From Limnephilus marmoratus (Eukaryota; Arthropoda; Insecta; Trichoptera; Limnephilidae): a DNA stretch of 64,000 nucleotides. How positions within the stretch are numbered: the first letter of the stretch is position 1; every line of letters starts with the position of its first letter. A model generated the notes under the pieces. That model searched no databases and was not told the DNA's origin. It saw only the letters and a program-made list of their open reading frames with translations. The stretch spans positions 21,340,710 through 21,404,709 of the forward strand of contig OU862910.1 of the NCBI GenBank assembly GCA_917880885.1, given 5' to 3'. Both the position numbers and the translations under genes were made by a program. This document shows, piece by piece, positions 45,786 to 56,598 of this stretch.

Positions 45786-46576
45786 CATTAACAATGGTAA
45801 ATTTCGTATTATTAAATGCCATTACTACAATTTTCATCGCTTTGATTTCCTACCTCGTTCAAAAGTGGATGATTCTCTCAGTAACTATGTTATGACTGTT
45901 ATGAGTGTCCAAATCTGATATCCCGGTAGGTACTTTCCAACCTGAAAAATTATAAAATTAAGTCATCACTCCTGAAAAATTACTATAGGACAGGCAATCA
46001 GCTGATCAACTGCCGACATTTTGAATTCCGTTGTTCGAAGTATTCTCCCTAGAAACAGCATTACTATTTTTTTTTGCAGTAGTTTTTTAATATTTTCTAT
46101 TATAGAGATAAACTAATAAGAGATGCCTTTATTTTTGAAACATTATTTAGGCCTAAATAATGTTTCAATAAACACAACAACTAAATCTCTATAAACAGTA
46201 TGTAAATGAACGAATAAATTAATACGATGGCTTGTGTCATATCATACATTCCCATACAATGACTTTACGGTGACGTCACGACACGTCGAACAGTGACGTC
46301 ACCACTAAACTTTCAATAATGCCAACTTGACAGTGTATTTTTACTACCGGATTAAAAATGGACTTTTTAATATTTTTTTAAAAACCCTGCGTTTAATATT
46401 ATTAAATAAAACTTATATATTCAGCATCAGCGTTTATTGGTCTACATCATAGGTTCCCAGCGTGGGCGATAACGCCCCCTTGGGGGGCGTTTCAGACCTT
46501 CAGGGGGCGGTAGAAGGCAAAGAGACAATTGGGGGGCGTTTCAGACTTTCAGGGGGGCGGTAGGAGACCCAGAGAA

Positions 46577-49415
46577 ACCTAGCACCTATCGAAAAAGTCG
46601 AAAACATGCTAAAAGAATACAAACTGCACATGGTGATGATGAGCAAAACCTGTATTACAGAAGAAATTAACCAAAATGAAACAACATTTCAGGGCTATTC
46701 GACAATTAGATGCGACTTATTTAGCAGGCATACAGGTGGAGTTATCACATTAAATCAAAACAATATCTCTTACAAAGTCACAAAAAATGCGGAACTAGAT
46801 AAAAATAATATCTGGATACCTACTGGCTATTGAAGGATTTTAAGCTGGGAACCTATGCAGCTATTTATCATTCCCCAAATCAAAATGACAAAATTCTTAG
46901 ATTTTTTTGAAGAATGGTGCCGTGAGCAAATAAATACAAGAGACTTGATAATCACCTGTGGAGATTTTAATATTCAATACAAAAAGCACAATATTACAAA
47001 CCATCATAAATTGCCTAAGCAACTTGTCAAAAATTATACAAGAATATGAAAAAACTGTAAAACCATGATAGATTTGGTAATTTCAAATGACTTTTACGCG
47101 GAAGTTAATGCTGCAAAAGAAGTCAAAATATCTGATCACGAAACAATTATTGCAAAGATATAATAGTCCGAAGCCTCAGGGAACACGAAGTGTAATATAC
47201 AGGAATAAAAAGAACTATAATACGGATAAATTATGTACGGCATTACAAAACAAAAAGTGGATCTGCGATAACAAAGAAATTTAGACAGAAAAGCCGATGA
47301 ACTAGTAGGACACCTGAAAACAGTAGTAAATGAACTAATGCCTACAACTAATATATATTTATATATAAAATGAATTCTGTTTCCCTTGGTCACGCCTTCA
47401 TTTCATATATATTTTTTTAAGTTTCCTAATACTTTGTAGAAGATTCTAACGGAAAGAAAAATTAAGAAAATTGCGCAAAAAATTGGACAATTTCAGAAAA
47501 ATTCTTAACTTCGCACGTTTGACAGTTCGCGCGTTTGACGAAATTGAATTGTGTTTTTGAATGTTTTTTTTGTATAAAAAGAATTATCTATGGATTTTTT
47601 AATTTATAGATATTTTAAATAGACACCTATGTTAGGTACCAAATTTGATTGATTGTTCTTATAATATATAAAAATGAATATTTGTATTGTATGAAAAGCG
47701 AAAATTTGAATAAAAAATTGTAATAGGTGGTACGCGAGCTGTTTGAAAACTGAATGTACTGGGACTGAATATATAGAACGCGGGAGGGGGGTTGGCGGGA
47801 GGGGGAAGTGGAAGAAGGGAAGGGATAGGCGGAGAAGGTGAATAGGGAACGCGGGAGGGGAAGAGAATGCGGGAGGGTAACAGGGACGAACGGAAAGGAT
47901 ATGTAGGGAGAAACAATTTATTTCTTTGAAAATGGCATAGCGACGCATGCCGGGAACCAGCTAGTAGTATATTAAAAGATACAAATAAATGGTAATCCTA
48001 CGAAATCCTACATCTTCTAAAAAAACAAAGGGATACAGCTTATAAAGCCTGTAAAATACAATTTACAGAAGAAAGGTGGGAAAGCACTTAAGTACAGAAA
48101 TAAAACATACCAAAAATTCGTATTTTAGGCAAAAAATTATTACCCCTCAAAGTGATTCAAGGAAAATGCAGACTAAAGTTAAAGAAATTATAAGCGGTAA
48201 ACAGGGGGAAAACATTAAGAATCCCCGATGGAGTTGAAGATGATAAAACTAAAATAGCCAAATTTTATACTAAGTGTCGAAAACATAAATAAGAGCATTT
48301 CATTAGTCACAGATATTTCTTCGCAATCATCAGAAAGAAGAGAGAATAATAATATTTTCAGGTAATAGTGAGTATTTAATGAAAAATTTTAATACGATCA
48401 CGCAAAAATCATTGTTGTCTGGAATTACTATAGGCATAATTAAAGATGCACTGCCAGCTATAGGAGACAGATTAGTTGCACTGATAAATTTGTTAAAGGG
48501 AATTTTTCCGCAGTCATGGAAAACTGTCCAAAATAATAAATGCTAAAATTTCGAAGACCTCAGACCAATCAATGGTTTACCTAAATATAAACAATTACTA
48601 GAATCCATAGTTAAAGAACAGACGAGTAAATTTATTGAAAAAAATAACATTCTTGTAAAATAGCAATCTGGGTTTAGAAACAAATATTCATAATGGAAAA
48701 CCAGTATGGATAGGAAGTAAATCATTATAGTAGTATTCTTTGATTTTAGACGTGTTTTTGAAACGATAGACAGAGAAATACTAATAATGAAAATAAAATT
48801 GAAATAGAAAACAAAGAACCAAAATTGGAGATGCTATATCTGAAGAACAACAACTAAACCTAGGAGTTCCTCAAGGATTTGTGTTGGGACCGTTCCTATT
48901 TATTTAGTATAGTGAAGTGCCTAAAGTACTGTTCTATCAAAATTTTGCTGATGACACACTTTTATATATTATAGCAAATAATATCGAAGATGCATTGTCA
49001 AAAATACAAAGCGAATTTCTATTAAAGAATACTTCTGTATTATCTATATATTAAAGTTTACTTTCTCCGAAATAACTGAATGTAAATGTAACTAAAAGTA
49101 AATTCATGGTAGTAGAGAAGAAACTCAACGAAATTACTACCCTAAATATAGCCAATCAAAATATTGAAGAAGTAGAAGAAATTCAATACTTAGGAATCAT
49201 AATCGATAACAAATTAAAACTAAACACTAACTTTGAAATATTAAATAAAAAAATGCGGAAAAGTTTAATTTCTTATATAGGATAAAGGGAAAGTTAGATA
49301 TCAAAGTACGGAAATTGGTCTACAATACCACTGTAGCGAGTCACTTGAATTACTGCACAAGTGTAATCTTTTTGAGCAATAAAAGACAAGTAAAATGAAT
49401 AAAAATAATTTAGAA
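46577..49415 (+). pseudogene. Heavily decayed LINE with EN and RT traces
   Basis: Endonuclease traces: MLKEYKLHMVMMSKTCI at 46606, GYSTIRCD, TCGDFNIQ near 46955, TMIDLVISND and KISDHET. After a family H insertion, reverse-transcriptase traces: DLRPINGLPKY near 48560, QSGFRNKYS, VVFFDFRRVFETIDREIL near 48732, PQGFVLGPFLF near 48870, FADDTLLYI-like near 48945 and a YLGIIIDNKLKLN piece near 49190. Stops and shifts are present in every part. The FADD-type catalytic box survives as a trace, but the element is dead. The short frames at 46606, 46855 and 47087 are pieces of it. Confidence 0.75.
47352..47964 (-). repeat. Repeat family H, copy 4, inserted in the decayed LINE
   Basis: Runs from TATATTTATATATAAAATGAATTC to GGCATAGCGACGCATGCCGG and GAACCAGCTAG, the reverse complement of copies 2 and 3. 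It has a G-rich tract (GGGAGGGGGGTTGGCGGGAG at 47781) that is the complement of the C-rich tract of copy 2. The frames 47604-47948 and 47659-47916 on the minus strand are tract artefacts. LINE coding traces resume after it. Confidence 0.75.
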
Positions 49416-49417
49416 AG

Positions 49418-49554
49418 ATTCCATGCCAACTCAGAATGAAACCAATTCAGAAACACCTCAGAAAGGTCATTAAAAGCTAATGGAAAAATAAATTTGTAAT
49501 ATCCGGCAACCCTAAGAGGTGCTTCTGAGTTGGTTTCATTCTGAGTTGGTCACC
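49418..49554. mobile_element. Palindromic MITE family M, copy 4 (internally deleted)
   Basis: ATTCCATGCCAACTCAGAAT at the left and TCTGAGTTGGTTTCATTCTG then GTTGGTCACC at the right are inverted partners. The TTAACC-rich middle of other copies is reduced to about 30 bases. Confidence 0.75.
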
Positions 49555-49619
49555 AAAAAATATAAACAATAATTTTTTTTTTATAAAAACCATCTTGCTG
49601 CCCCATCCCATTATCACCA

Positions 49620-49643
49620 CCCCCCCCCCCCCCCCCCCCCCCC
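49620..49643. repeat. Homopolymer of 24 C
   Basis: A run of 24 C residues follows CCACCA. It is the longest homopolymer noticed in the window and lies inside the hAT-like element. Length errors in assembly are likely at such runs. Confidence 0.8.
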
Positions 49644-49845
49644 GCCTGGTATGGTAAATATAATCGTGACGATAATTGCTGTTCCAGATTTACGACTTGG
49701 GGGGCGCTAGAAAAAAAAATATTCTCAAAGTGGGCGGTGGGCAAAAAAAGGTTGGGAATCTATGGTCTACATGAACATATTTTTTTAAAAGCCACAATAT
49801 TTTACACTGGAGTTCCTTATTGCTTTTTACTCCTCGATATCATCA

Positions 49846-50562
49846 GGGGTGCATTCAACTTTCGAGCAATAATTCCCATGTTTACCAGGCGAATTGGTTT
49901 TCCCTTCTGAACGCAAAAGGCTTTGAAGGGAGAGTAAATATTGTGCCAGCACTACATCCTCCGGGAAGGAAAGTATTCCAAAAGCGACTAGGTAGTAGGT
50001 AGTAAGTAAGTACCCGCGAAGCCTACCTAAAATAAATTCACTTTCGTGTGATATTCCGGACCCTACGTTTTCATTTCTACTTCTCCTCCTGTCCGAAACA
50101 TTATATTGGATTTTCCTCTGTCAAGTGCAGAAGTTTCCTGTATAAATACACACAAATATATTATATTACTTGCGAACCAATTTCCTTCTCTGAAACATGT
50201 CCCCGCTGTGCTTTATTGCATATTTTAGCTCAAACGTCAGGAACTGTATATTTTCGTCTGTTTATATGTGATTAAATTTTATAGTACCTACTTAATTAAC
50301 TGCATTGTTCCTAAAAGCGCTTTGTTTAAAAATTTCAAGAACGTTTACGAAATTAAATTAAATATAATGGAACATTATGAACGTAGGTAACATTTTAACT
50401 GTAAACAGAAACAGTAGATAATACACAAGGTTGATTAAATAATTATTCACTTGACACTGTAAAAAAATAATACAAGATGCCAAATTGATTTTTTCATATA
50501 TTTCGATCCAAATCACGAGTGAAGCCGGGTAACAAAGCTGAGCTAGTGTATTATATTATTTA
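49846..50562. other. No gene seen
   Basis: Short frames (49820-50002, 50048-50275) have no domain. Confidence 0.4.
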
Positions 50563-50725
50563 CTAGCAGACCCAGACACACGTTGCTGTAGTTAACGAAA
50601 CACAACGCCACGCCATTACCAAACCTTTATAACCAACGCCATCTGTTAAATCAAATCCACAACGCCCGCTTGCCAGCACGCTGCCCGCTGCCCGCTTGCA
50701 TCCCGCTCCCTTTTTTTTATATATT
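50563..50725 (+). repeat. Family H-like fragment
   Basis: CTAGCAGACCCAGACACACGTTGC at the head and a GC-rich stretch (ACGCTGCCCGCTGCCCGC), closed by TTTTTTTTATATATTA, follow the H plan with a different middle. Confidence 0.45.
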
Positions 50726-51562
50726 ACAACCAATTTACACAAAATCTTGACTCTCTATCTATTGGTGAAAACCGCATGAAAATCCGTTACATAGTTTAAA
50801 AGGTCTAAGCGCACAGACAGCGGTAGCGACTTTATTTTATACTTTGTAAAGATAAACGTTAGATTTTCATGAACTGATAATTTTTTTGAAATTTTATTTA
50901 ATGCCCCGCAAACCCTACAATTAACAAACATATTATTTTTTATGTGAACAGCATTTGCAGTTGGTACTCCCAACAATGTTCATTTTTTTGAGTTTGGCAG
51001 AAATGAGAGAAAAGAAAAAAAAGGAAAGAAATGCGGTTATTCAGACCCTGTTGTTAAACATAACTACAGCCACTTCATGTTCGATACAGAATTAATGGTC
51101 TCTCAAGAGAGCAAAGTATTTTTAGTAAGAGTTTTATTTCAAATAATAGTTTCTGTTGCTGAAAATACAGAGGCCTCCATATATTGAATTATATTGTTAA
51201 ACACTCAATTGCCCTTCAAGGGGCTTTGAACCCGCGACCCGTTCTGCTAGTGGTTTTCACATAAAAAAATAAGACGATCACAACAAAGACCATACGTACC
51301 TAAATAATTTATTAATAAACTTATCATATTGTAATATTTTCATATAAAAACTTTACCAAGCATGGTATTCATTTATATTCTAGCCCATCCATATGGCCTT
51401 GATAGTATATTTTCCAACGATAATAATGAAATATATTATATTTTTAGTTAGATGCGTAGATCTATGCAGATGACCAAAATAATAACTAATGAATTAACGA
51501 AGTATTTAAAAAAATAAACGCTTGTTTTGCATCCTAAATACGAGTATCTAGGAAGGTAAATA
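50726..51562. other. No gene; isolated B-box-like word
   Basis: On the minus strand near 51233-51220, GGGTTCAAAGCCCC preceded by GGGTCGC looks like the T-arm of a tRNA-derived repeat. No A box was found at the right distance, so no SINE is called. Nothing else seen. Confidence 0.35.
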
Positions 51563-52258
51563 CAGGGTGCGGCAGCATAACTTCCTTGTTTTAAATGCAC
51601 GCCATTCAGTCGGTTAATATCGTAGCGGAGCGCTAGTGATGCTGTTCGAGAGGCGGAACTTTAAAGTTTTGTTTGTCCCGACACAGTTTAGTCGCCATGA
51701 TGCGTTGGAACAGTGAGGGGCGTTCTGTGATCGCAACCCAGCGCGCCTTTCGGAATCGCTTTAATTTAGCCTCTATCCCGGACCGAAAATCAATTGTTGT
51801 ATGGGTCACCACATTCAGACAAACTGCAAGTGCGACAAGAAGAAGAACTGGAGTCCGTTGTTCCATTAGATCACCGAGCATTGATGGTTGTTTTGAGGGA
51901 AAACTTCCCAGAGCACCTCATCTTAATTAGGGGCGATTTGCAGTAGCCGGCCCGCTCTCCCGATTTGTCCCCTTGTGATTTTTTAGAAATCCCATATTTA
52001 TGTGAACCGTCCAAGGACCCTACAAGATTTGAAGACCAACATCCAGGAAGAAATTGCCAGGATAACGCCTGATATGCTGGCAAGAGTCATGACAAACGCC
52101 AGAAATCGGTTTACTAAGTGTATGGAGAATGGGAGACGTCACTTATTTACAAACTTTAGGTGTGTGCCTACATTATAAAAAAACAATTAAAATTTTCTGA
52201 TTTATACAATGGGTTTTATTAAGTTTTGAAAAAAATGAAGCAATGCTGTCGCACCCTG
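51563..52258 (+). mobile_element. Tc1/IS630-type DNA transposon, internally deleted
   Basis: Terminal repeats CAGGGTGCGGCAGCATAACT and the complement of CAGGGTGCGACAGCATTGCT are flanked by TA (51561-51562 and 52259-52260). Length is 696 bases. The remaining coding pieces belong to a DDE transposase of the Tc1/mariner superfamily with an N-terminal helix-turn-helix. Confidence 0.85.
51673..52160 (+). pseudogene. Tc1/IS630-type transposase remnant
   Basis: The N-terminal HTH part reads GRSVIATQRAFRNRFNLAS, then PDRKSIVVWVTTFRQTASAT and RRTGV. A large deletion follows. In another frame, the C-terminal part reads ALMVVLRENFPEHL, an in-frame TAG near 51944, then PARSPDLSPCDF (region of the third catalytic acidic residue), RITPDMLARV- and CMENGRRH-like pieces. 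The first two catalytic Asp regions are missing. The minus-strand frames in this interval are shadows. Confidence 0.8.
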
Positions 52259-52299
52259 TATCTAATAATCCATACTTTATTAGATATACGAAGTGCATA

Positions 52300-52634
52300 T
52301 GTTGGTTTGTTACGGTTTCACACCTAAACCACTAAACCGATTTTTAAAATTCTTTCACCAATAGAAAGCTACATTATCAGCGAGTAACATAGGCTTTATA
52401 TAATGGTAAGCTCTCGCGTAATGAAATTTGTATAAATGAAAATATGAGTATTTCATGTATTTTAGCGGCAGAGAGGAAAGGCAGGGGGAGGCGGGGTTCG
52501 CGGAGAGGGAACAGACGAGGGAGCGGGAAGGCGGCGAAGGCGGGGAAGGTGAAAGGGAACGGGGACGCACGGGAAAGGACATGCAGGGGGAATCAATTTA
52601 TTTCTTTGAATGGCATTGCAACGCATGCCGGGTA
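52300..52634 (-). repeat. Repeat family H, copy 5
   Basis: Read on the minus strand it begins CTGGTACCCGGCATGCGTTG and has a C-rich tract (complement of 52470-52580), then AAACCGATTTTTAAAATTC-style words near its other end (52338 on plus). The Arg/Gly/Glu-rich plus frames at 52444 and 52455 are tract artefacts. Confidence 0.65.
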
Positions 52635-52739
52635 CCAGCTACTAATAATAATAATTTGATAATTGAAAAATAACCTCAAGAGGGCTGTAGTAGGTAAATA
52701 TCTACTAGGTAAATATCCAGTTGGTAAGTAGGAAAATAT

Positions 52740-52934
52740 GGTTCCATGCCAACTCAGAATGAAACCAACTCTCAGAACCTCCTCAGAAAGGTATTTAAAA
52801 GCTATGAAAAAATAATTTTAAAATGACCGGTAATCCTAACCTAACTTAACCTGTTTAATCATTTTTTATCATCACTCTTAATGACCTTTCTGAGGTGATT
52901 CTGAGTGAGCTTCATTCTGAGTTGGCCGGTCACC
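52740..52934. mobile_element. Palindromic MITE family M, copy 5 (full length)
   Basis: GGTTCCATGCCAACTCAGAA at the left and TCATTCTGAGTTGGCCGGTCACC at the right. The interior has AAAAGCTATGAAAAAATAAT, CCTAACCTAACTTAACC and TCACTCTTAATGACCTTTCT. This 195-base copy with copy 3 defines the family. Confidence 0.85.
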
Positions 52935-53687
52935 GTAAATATTTAGTAGGTAGCAAAGTCCCGATTTCATAATGTAATACAATAAGCAATAAGTCCTTCT
53001 GTAGGAAGGTACGATTATCAGCTACCGCAGCAAATGCTTATTCTCTTTTATAATTCTCCGTATATAATAACCAATTTATATTTACTGTGTATGAATAATC
53101 ATGAATGATGACCCATGACCCCTGTACCGGCTTACCCCTAAATAATATTATGAGGTTATGAAGTACACATACCACCCCATTTAAATAGGGATACTGTACA
53201 GTACAGTTGGACACTTTGCATAATATTGTATATGGTATAAACAAGCATTCATTTACATGACATCTAAATTATTTTTTGTGCATTTGCATTTCAAATTGCA
53301 AAACAGAAAACTTGTTTTTAAATTACTCCATCTATTAAATTTGATTTCCCACGTTGTGTTATGGAACAAGTTTGATTAAAGATAAAGTGGATGATAGATA
53401 TAAAGATAAATAGGAGTGCTTCTGGGTTTCAATGGGCGAATATATAAAATAATGAATATTCTTTATCCCAACTCCACTCTCGACATATTTTTTTACACCC
53501 AACCATTATTTAAGAAAAACATTATTGTTAGCTAGAGAGCACTCACAATGCTCAACTTCTTAATATGTGTTTGTGTACATAAGAATTCAAATACGTTCAC
53601 ATATAAACACACACACACTTACACTTACACACGTTCACACACACACGCACGATTTGAATCCGTATCCGGATTTGTCCAATCCGGCAC
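52935..53687. other. No gene; (CA)n-rich tract
   Basis: AT-rich, with a (CA)n-type microsatellite at about 53607-53650. No frame of interest. Confidence 0.45.
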
Positions 53688-53960
53688 GCCTATGCGTGGC
53701 GGGCCGGATCGGGAGCCTGGTTGAGGTAGACCTAACCTAGATCTCTCCACTCATGGATTCTCTCGACTCATCGCCTTACACCGTAGTGGGAAGGATGGAT
53801 TCATACATCCGTCGCTCCTGACACTGACCCCCAGATTCCCACCTCCCATACCTTTTTCCTTCCAAAAACTTCCACTTCTTTCTTTCCCTAAAAATACCCT
53901 CCTTACAGCATCCCAAAAGATGACACAGGCCTGAGTGAATTCTTTTTTCCTCGGGGCCTC
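53688..53960 (-). repeat. Repeat family D1, copy f (3' part missing)
   Basis: Reverse complement of D1: GGCGGGCCGGATCGGGA, GTAGACC, CTCGACTCATCGCCTTACAC, CTGACCCCCAGATTCCCACC, CCTTTTTCCTTCCAAAAAC, and CAGCATCCCAAAAGATGACA. The minus-strand frames here come from the repeat. Confidence 0.7.
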
Positions 53961-53996
53961 CCGTATGGAGGTAATGAAAAAAGAAAAAATAATTAA

Positions 53997-54137
53997 ATGA
54001 AGACACTGTGAGCGAAACTCAATCGAAAACCTGAAAACAGAAAAATCAGTAAAAGAGATTGGCACCTCTGACACATGATTTTTCTGATTTTACTGTTTCC
54101 AGATTTTCGATTGAGTTTCGCTCACAGTGTCTTCAAT
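53997..54137. repeat. Perfect-ended hairpin (foldback), ~140 bases
   Basis: The left arm GAAGACACTGTGAGCGAAAC continuing with TCAATCGAAAA pairs with the right arm ending TTTTCGATTGAGTTTCGCTCACAGTGTCTTC; about 31 bases pair perfectly and ~58 with a few mismatches. The loop is about 25 bases. AATTAA-type sequence borders both ends and may be a target duplication. The transcript would fold into a miRNA-precursor-like hairpin. Confidence 0.8.
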
Positions 54138-54975
54138 TAATTAAAATAAGAATAAAAAGAAAAAAAATAAACTATATAATTTTAAAAATATATTGATTAT
54201 AACAATATGCCCTTTATTCCAAAATATAACCTATCTGTAGGTATTCCGAATATTGTTTTTCTTTGATTTTACTACAATCATTTTGTAGCATGTATTAAAC
54301 CCCGCCCGGTAAAATGTATCAAATCACTCAGCAATCAGTAAGCACTCACTAGCTATTTCGTAGACATGTCATTTCCCATTGGTACCGATCCTTGTAATTG
54401 TTTCTAAAACCTTGTAAACTGTTTACCGCTTATTTTATCCATGTAGGTACTGTTTGTTTCTAAAATAATAAAAAAATAATCTTATATTCACTTTTCCATT
54501 TATTACTCCCCAAACAATTTGCGCTCTAACCAATTCTGTACAGCCTTAATGACCATAGATAATTTAATGATTTATCAGACCCGATGATAATCCGATCGAG
54601 CGAGATCCATAAAAAACAGGTTGCCACACATATTTAAATATTATTAAGTGTGCAACATCTTTACATTTTATTCTAATTTCATGTCTTCATATTAAGTTTG
54701 CAAATAGATTATTTATTGGAAGATTTTTGTTGGAAACCAGTTGTTGTGTAAATTAAACGACGCTACTGGTATTTGATCCTAATGCAAATAATGATGCAAT
54801 GTTAGCTTCTCTATGTAACATACTTCAACTTTACTAATAAACGTGTTTTATTATTTACCCAGTTGTATGAAATTTAAAACGCTTTTGTAAGTAAAGGAAT
54901 TAATATTTTGAGGTTGAGTTAAGTTTAAAAAAATATTCTATCTAATACCTAAGAATGTATATTTATATATACCTA
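54138..54975. other. No gene seen
   Basis: AT-rich; no recognised element. Confidence 0.4.
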
Positions 54976-55490
54976 CTAGCTGATCCGGCGAACTTCGTAC
55001 CGCCTCAGAATCAAAAACTGTTGTCAACTTATTAGCTGAATTGATCTAAATTGTTTCTCCCTGCGTATACCATACCTTGATCTAAATTGTTTCTCCCTGC
55101 GTATCCTTTCCCCTCTCGCGTTCCCTCTCCCTCTCCCCACTCCACTTCTCCCCTTCCCCCGTCCCGCTAACCCCCCTTCCTGAGTTCCTATCCCCCCTCC
55201 CCCCTCCCCCCTCTCCCCTCCCCACTCCCCCGGTTCACAGTTCAATATTATACCCCTTACAATATTGCTGCAGTTCTTTCAAAATAGGAGAATTCGTTCC
55301 ATACAAAATGTATGGGGAAAATAATTTTCTTCGGAGTGGAACACCCTTTACTTTTAGGGGTATGAAAAATAGATGTTGGTCGATTCTCAGACCTACCAGA
55401 TAAGCACACAAAATTTCATCAAAATTGGTCCAGCCGTTTCGGAGGAGTATGGTAACAAACAGCGTGACACGAGAATTTTATATATTAGAT
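54976..55490 (+). repeat. Repeat family H, copy 6
   Basis: CTAGCTGATCCGGCGAACTT at the head. A duplicated TTGATCTAAATTGTTTCTCCCTGCGTAT unit (at about 55039 and 55078) precedes a C-rich tract (55110-55235). Then come AATATTGCTGCAGTTCTTTC, TTGGTCCAGCCGTTTCGG and TATATATTAGAT. The middle matches copy 1. Confidence 0.75.
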
Positions 55491-55636
55491 TGTACTTTAT
55501 TATTAGTGTATACACTTTTTACCCAATCTGTTCAGACAAAATGTAATGACGATTTTTCTTTATATGCCACTGTATTGTTTCTTTCTAGGTACAATAATAT
55601 AATGTATTATATTACCCACGCACAGGCTGCGCCTTA

Positions 55637-56272
55637 GTGGGTTCCCATAATTCTTATGTTTTTTATAATATTGTATATGCCAAATGTAACAATTGGGAAA
55701 AAATTAAGGAAAAAAAAAAAAAAAAGAAAAAAACATCCACAAAAAAATTATATTTGGAAACAAAACTGTTAACATTAAGAAAACTATACGAGTACAATAT
55801 ATGTGTCCTTATATACAAAATAAATAATAAACTCATACATACAAACACAGAATTCATTAAAACGTAACAAGTACACAAACATTTTACACGACAACACGAT
55901 AACATACGTTTAAACACCATTCATACTAACTACGGAAAGCAATCAATTAGTTACGAGGGGGGCAATTTATATAATTGCCTTCCAGATGATATCAAAAACG
56001 AAAAAAGTGTGTGCAAATTCAAAAAAAAATTGTTCATGTTTATTCACAAAAAACAAAGTAGTGATAGTGAATAATATCGTATGGTAATATAATATCATGT
56101 AAATGTTAGTATTGCAATCTAATGTAATCTAAGGTTATGAAATGTAAAAACCATGTAATGTAAAAACTATGTAATACAATGTAAAAAGTACATAATTCAA
56201 TATTCTAGTTAAGTAAGTGAAAATGTTATTTTCTTTTTTACTGGAATAAAAACTTATGAAAAAAAAAAAATG
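55637..56272 (+). pseudogene. LINE ORF2 tail with 3' UTR and poly(A)
   Basis: The frame LETKLLTLRKLYEYNICVLI runs to 55867 (FIKT stop). A shifted frame then carries HDNIRLNTIHTNYGKQ, SYEGGNLYNCLPDDIKNE and FKKKLFMFIHKKQ, with a stop at 56072-56074. An AATAAA signal at 56245 precedes an A run ending about 56270. This is a 5'-truncated, once-frameshifted LINE insertion with a preserved poly(A). Confidence 0.7.
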
Positions 56273-56280
56273 CAAAAAAA

Positions 56281-56450
56281 AGTCGGGGACCCCGATGGAG
56301 ACGGGGCACGATCAAGTGAATCAGATATTTGAGTCGGACCATGTCAATAATACACAGTAAAGAAAATGAGACAATGAATAAATGTGAATGAGGTAATTCG
56401 TCCTCTCTGCCTACCCCTGCGGTGAAACGGCATGATGGTTTATTTTTTTT
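56281..56450 (+). mobile_element. LINE 3' end fragment (GTTA-tail family), short
   Basis: GGCACGATCAAGTGAATCAG, GAGTCGGACCATGTCAA, CGTCCTCTCTGCCTACCCCT and GAAACGGCATGATGG match the family of 7637-7828. It has lost a middle part. It directly follows the poly(A) of the preceding LINE. Confidence 0.7.
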
Positions 56451-56598
56451 ATAGATTTCCTGAAAAAATTCAAATTATTCATAGATATTTTTGATCATGC
56501 AGTTAATGCTATATTTTGCATCAGATACATTAAGCAACTAGTTTCGGTGGAATTTACACCGTCATTTTGAAAAAAAATGGATTTCACCCATTGAAAAC

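Larger units (their letters stand above)
46448..49764. mobile_element. 3.3 kb element with hAT-like ends
   Basis: Starts CATAGGTTCCCA and ends in the complement TGGGAATCTATG (11 of 12 positions inverted). It is flanked by the eight-base duplication GTCTACAT (46440-46447 and 49765-49772). Copy A of family R has an uninterrupted site, so this is an insertion. Eight-base duplications and ends of this style are typical of hAT transposons. The ends carry G-rich blocks (TTGGGGGGCGTTTCAGAC at both 46480 and 46530; TTGGGGGGCGCTAG near 49698). No hAT transposase is visible; the interior is other repeats. Confidence 0.8.
45955..49845 (-). repeat. Repeat family R, copy C (inverted, split by a hAT-like element)
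   Basis: 45955-46447 and 49765-49845 together match copy A positions ~15640-16090 read in reverse: AGTCATCACTCCTGAAAAAT, GATCAACTGCCG, TTCTCCCTAGAAA, GGTGACGTCACGACACGTC, CGTTTATTGG, then after the insert ACTGGAGTTCCTTA. A 34-base perfect palindrome at 46135-46168 (TGAAACATTATTTAGG plus complement, with one more pair) is an extra not present in copy A. Confidence 0.75.

Noticed and set aside
51215..51245. tRNA or SINE from a B-box-like word
   Set aside because: No A box at the proper distance and no acceptor pairing.
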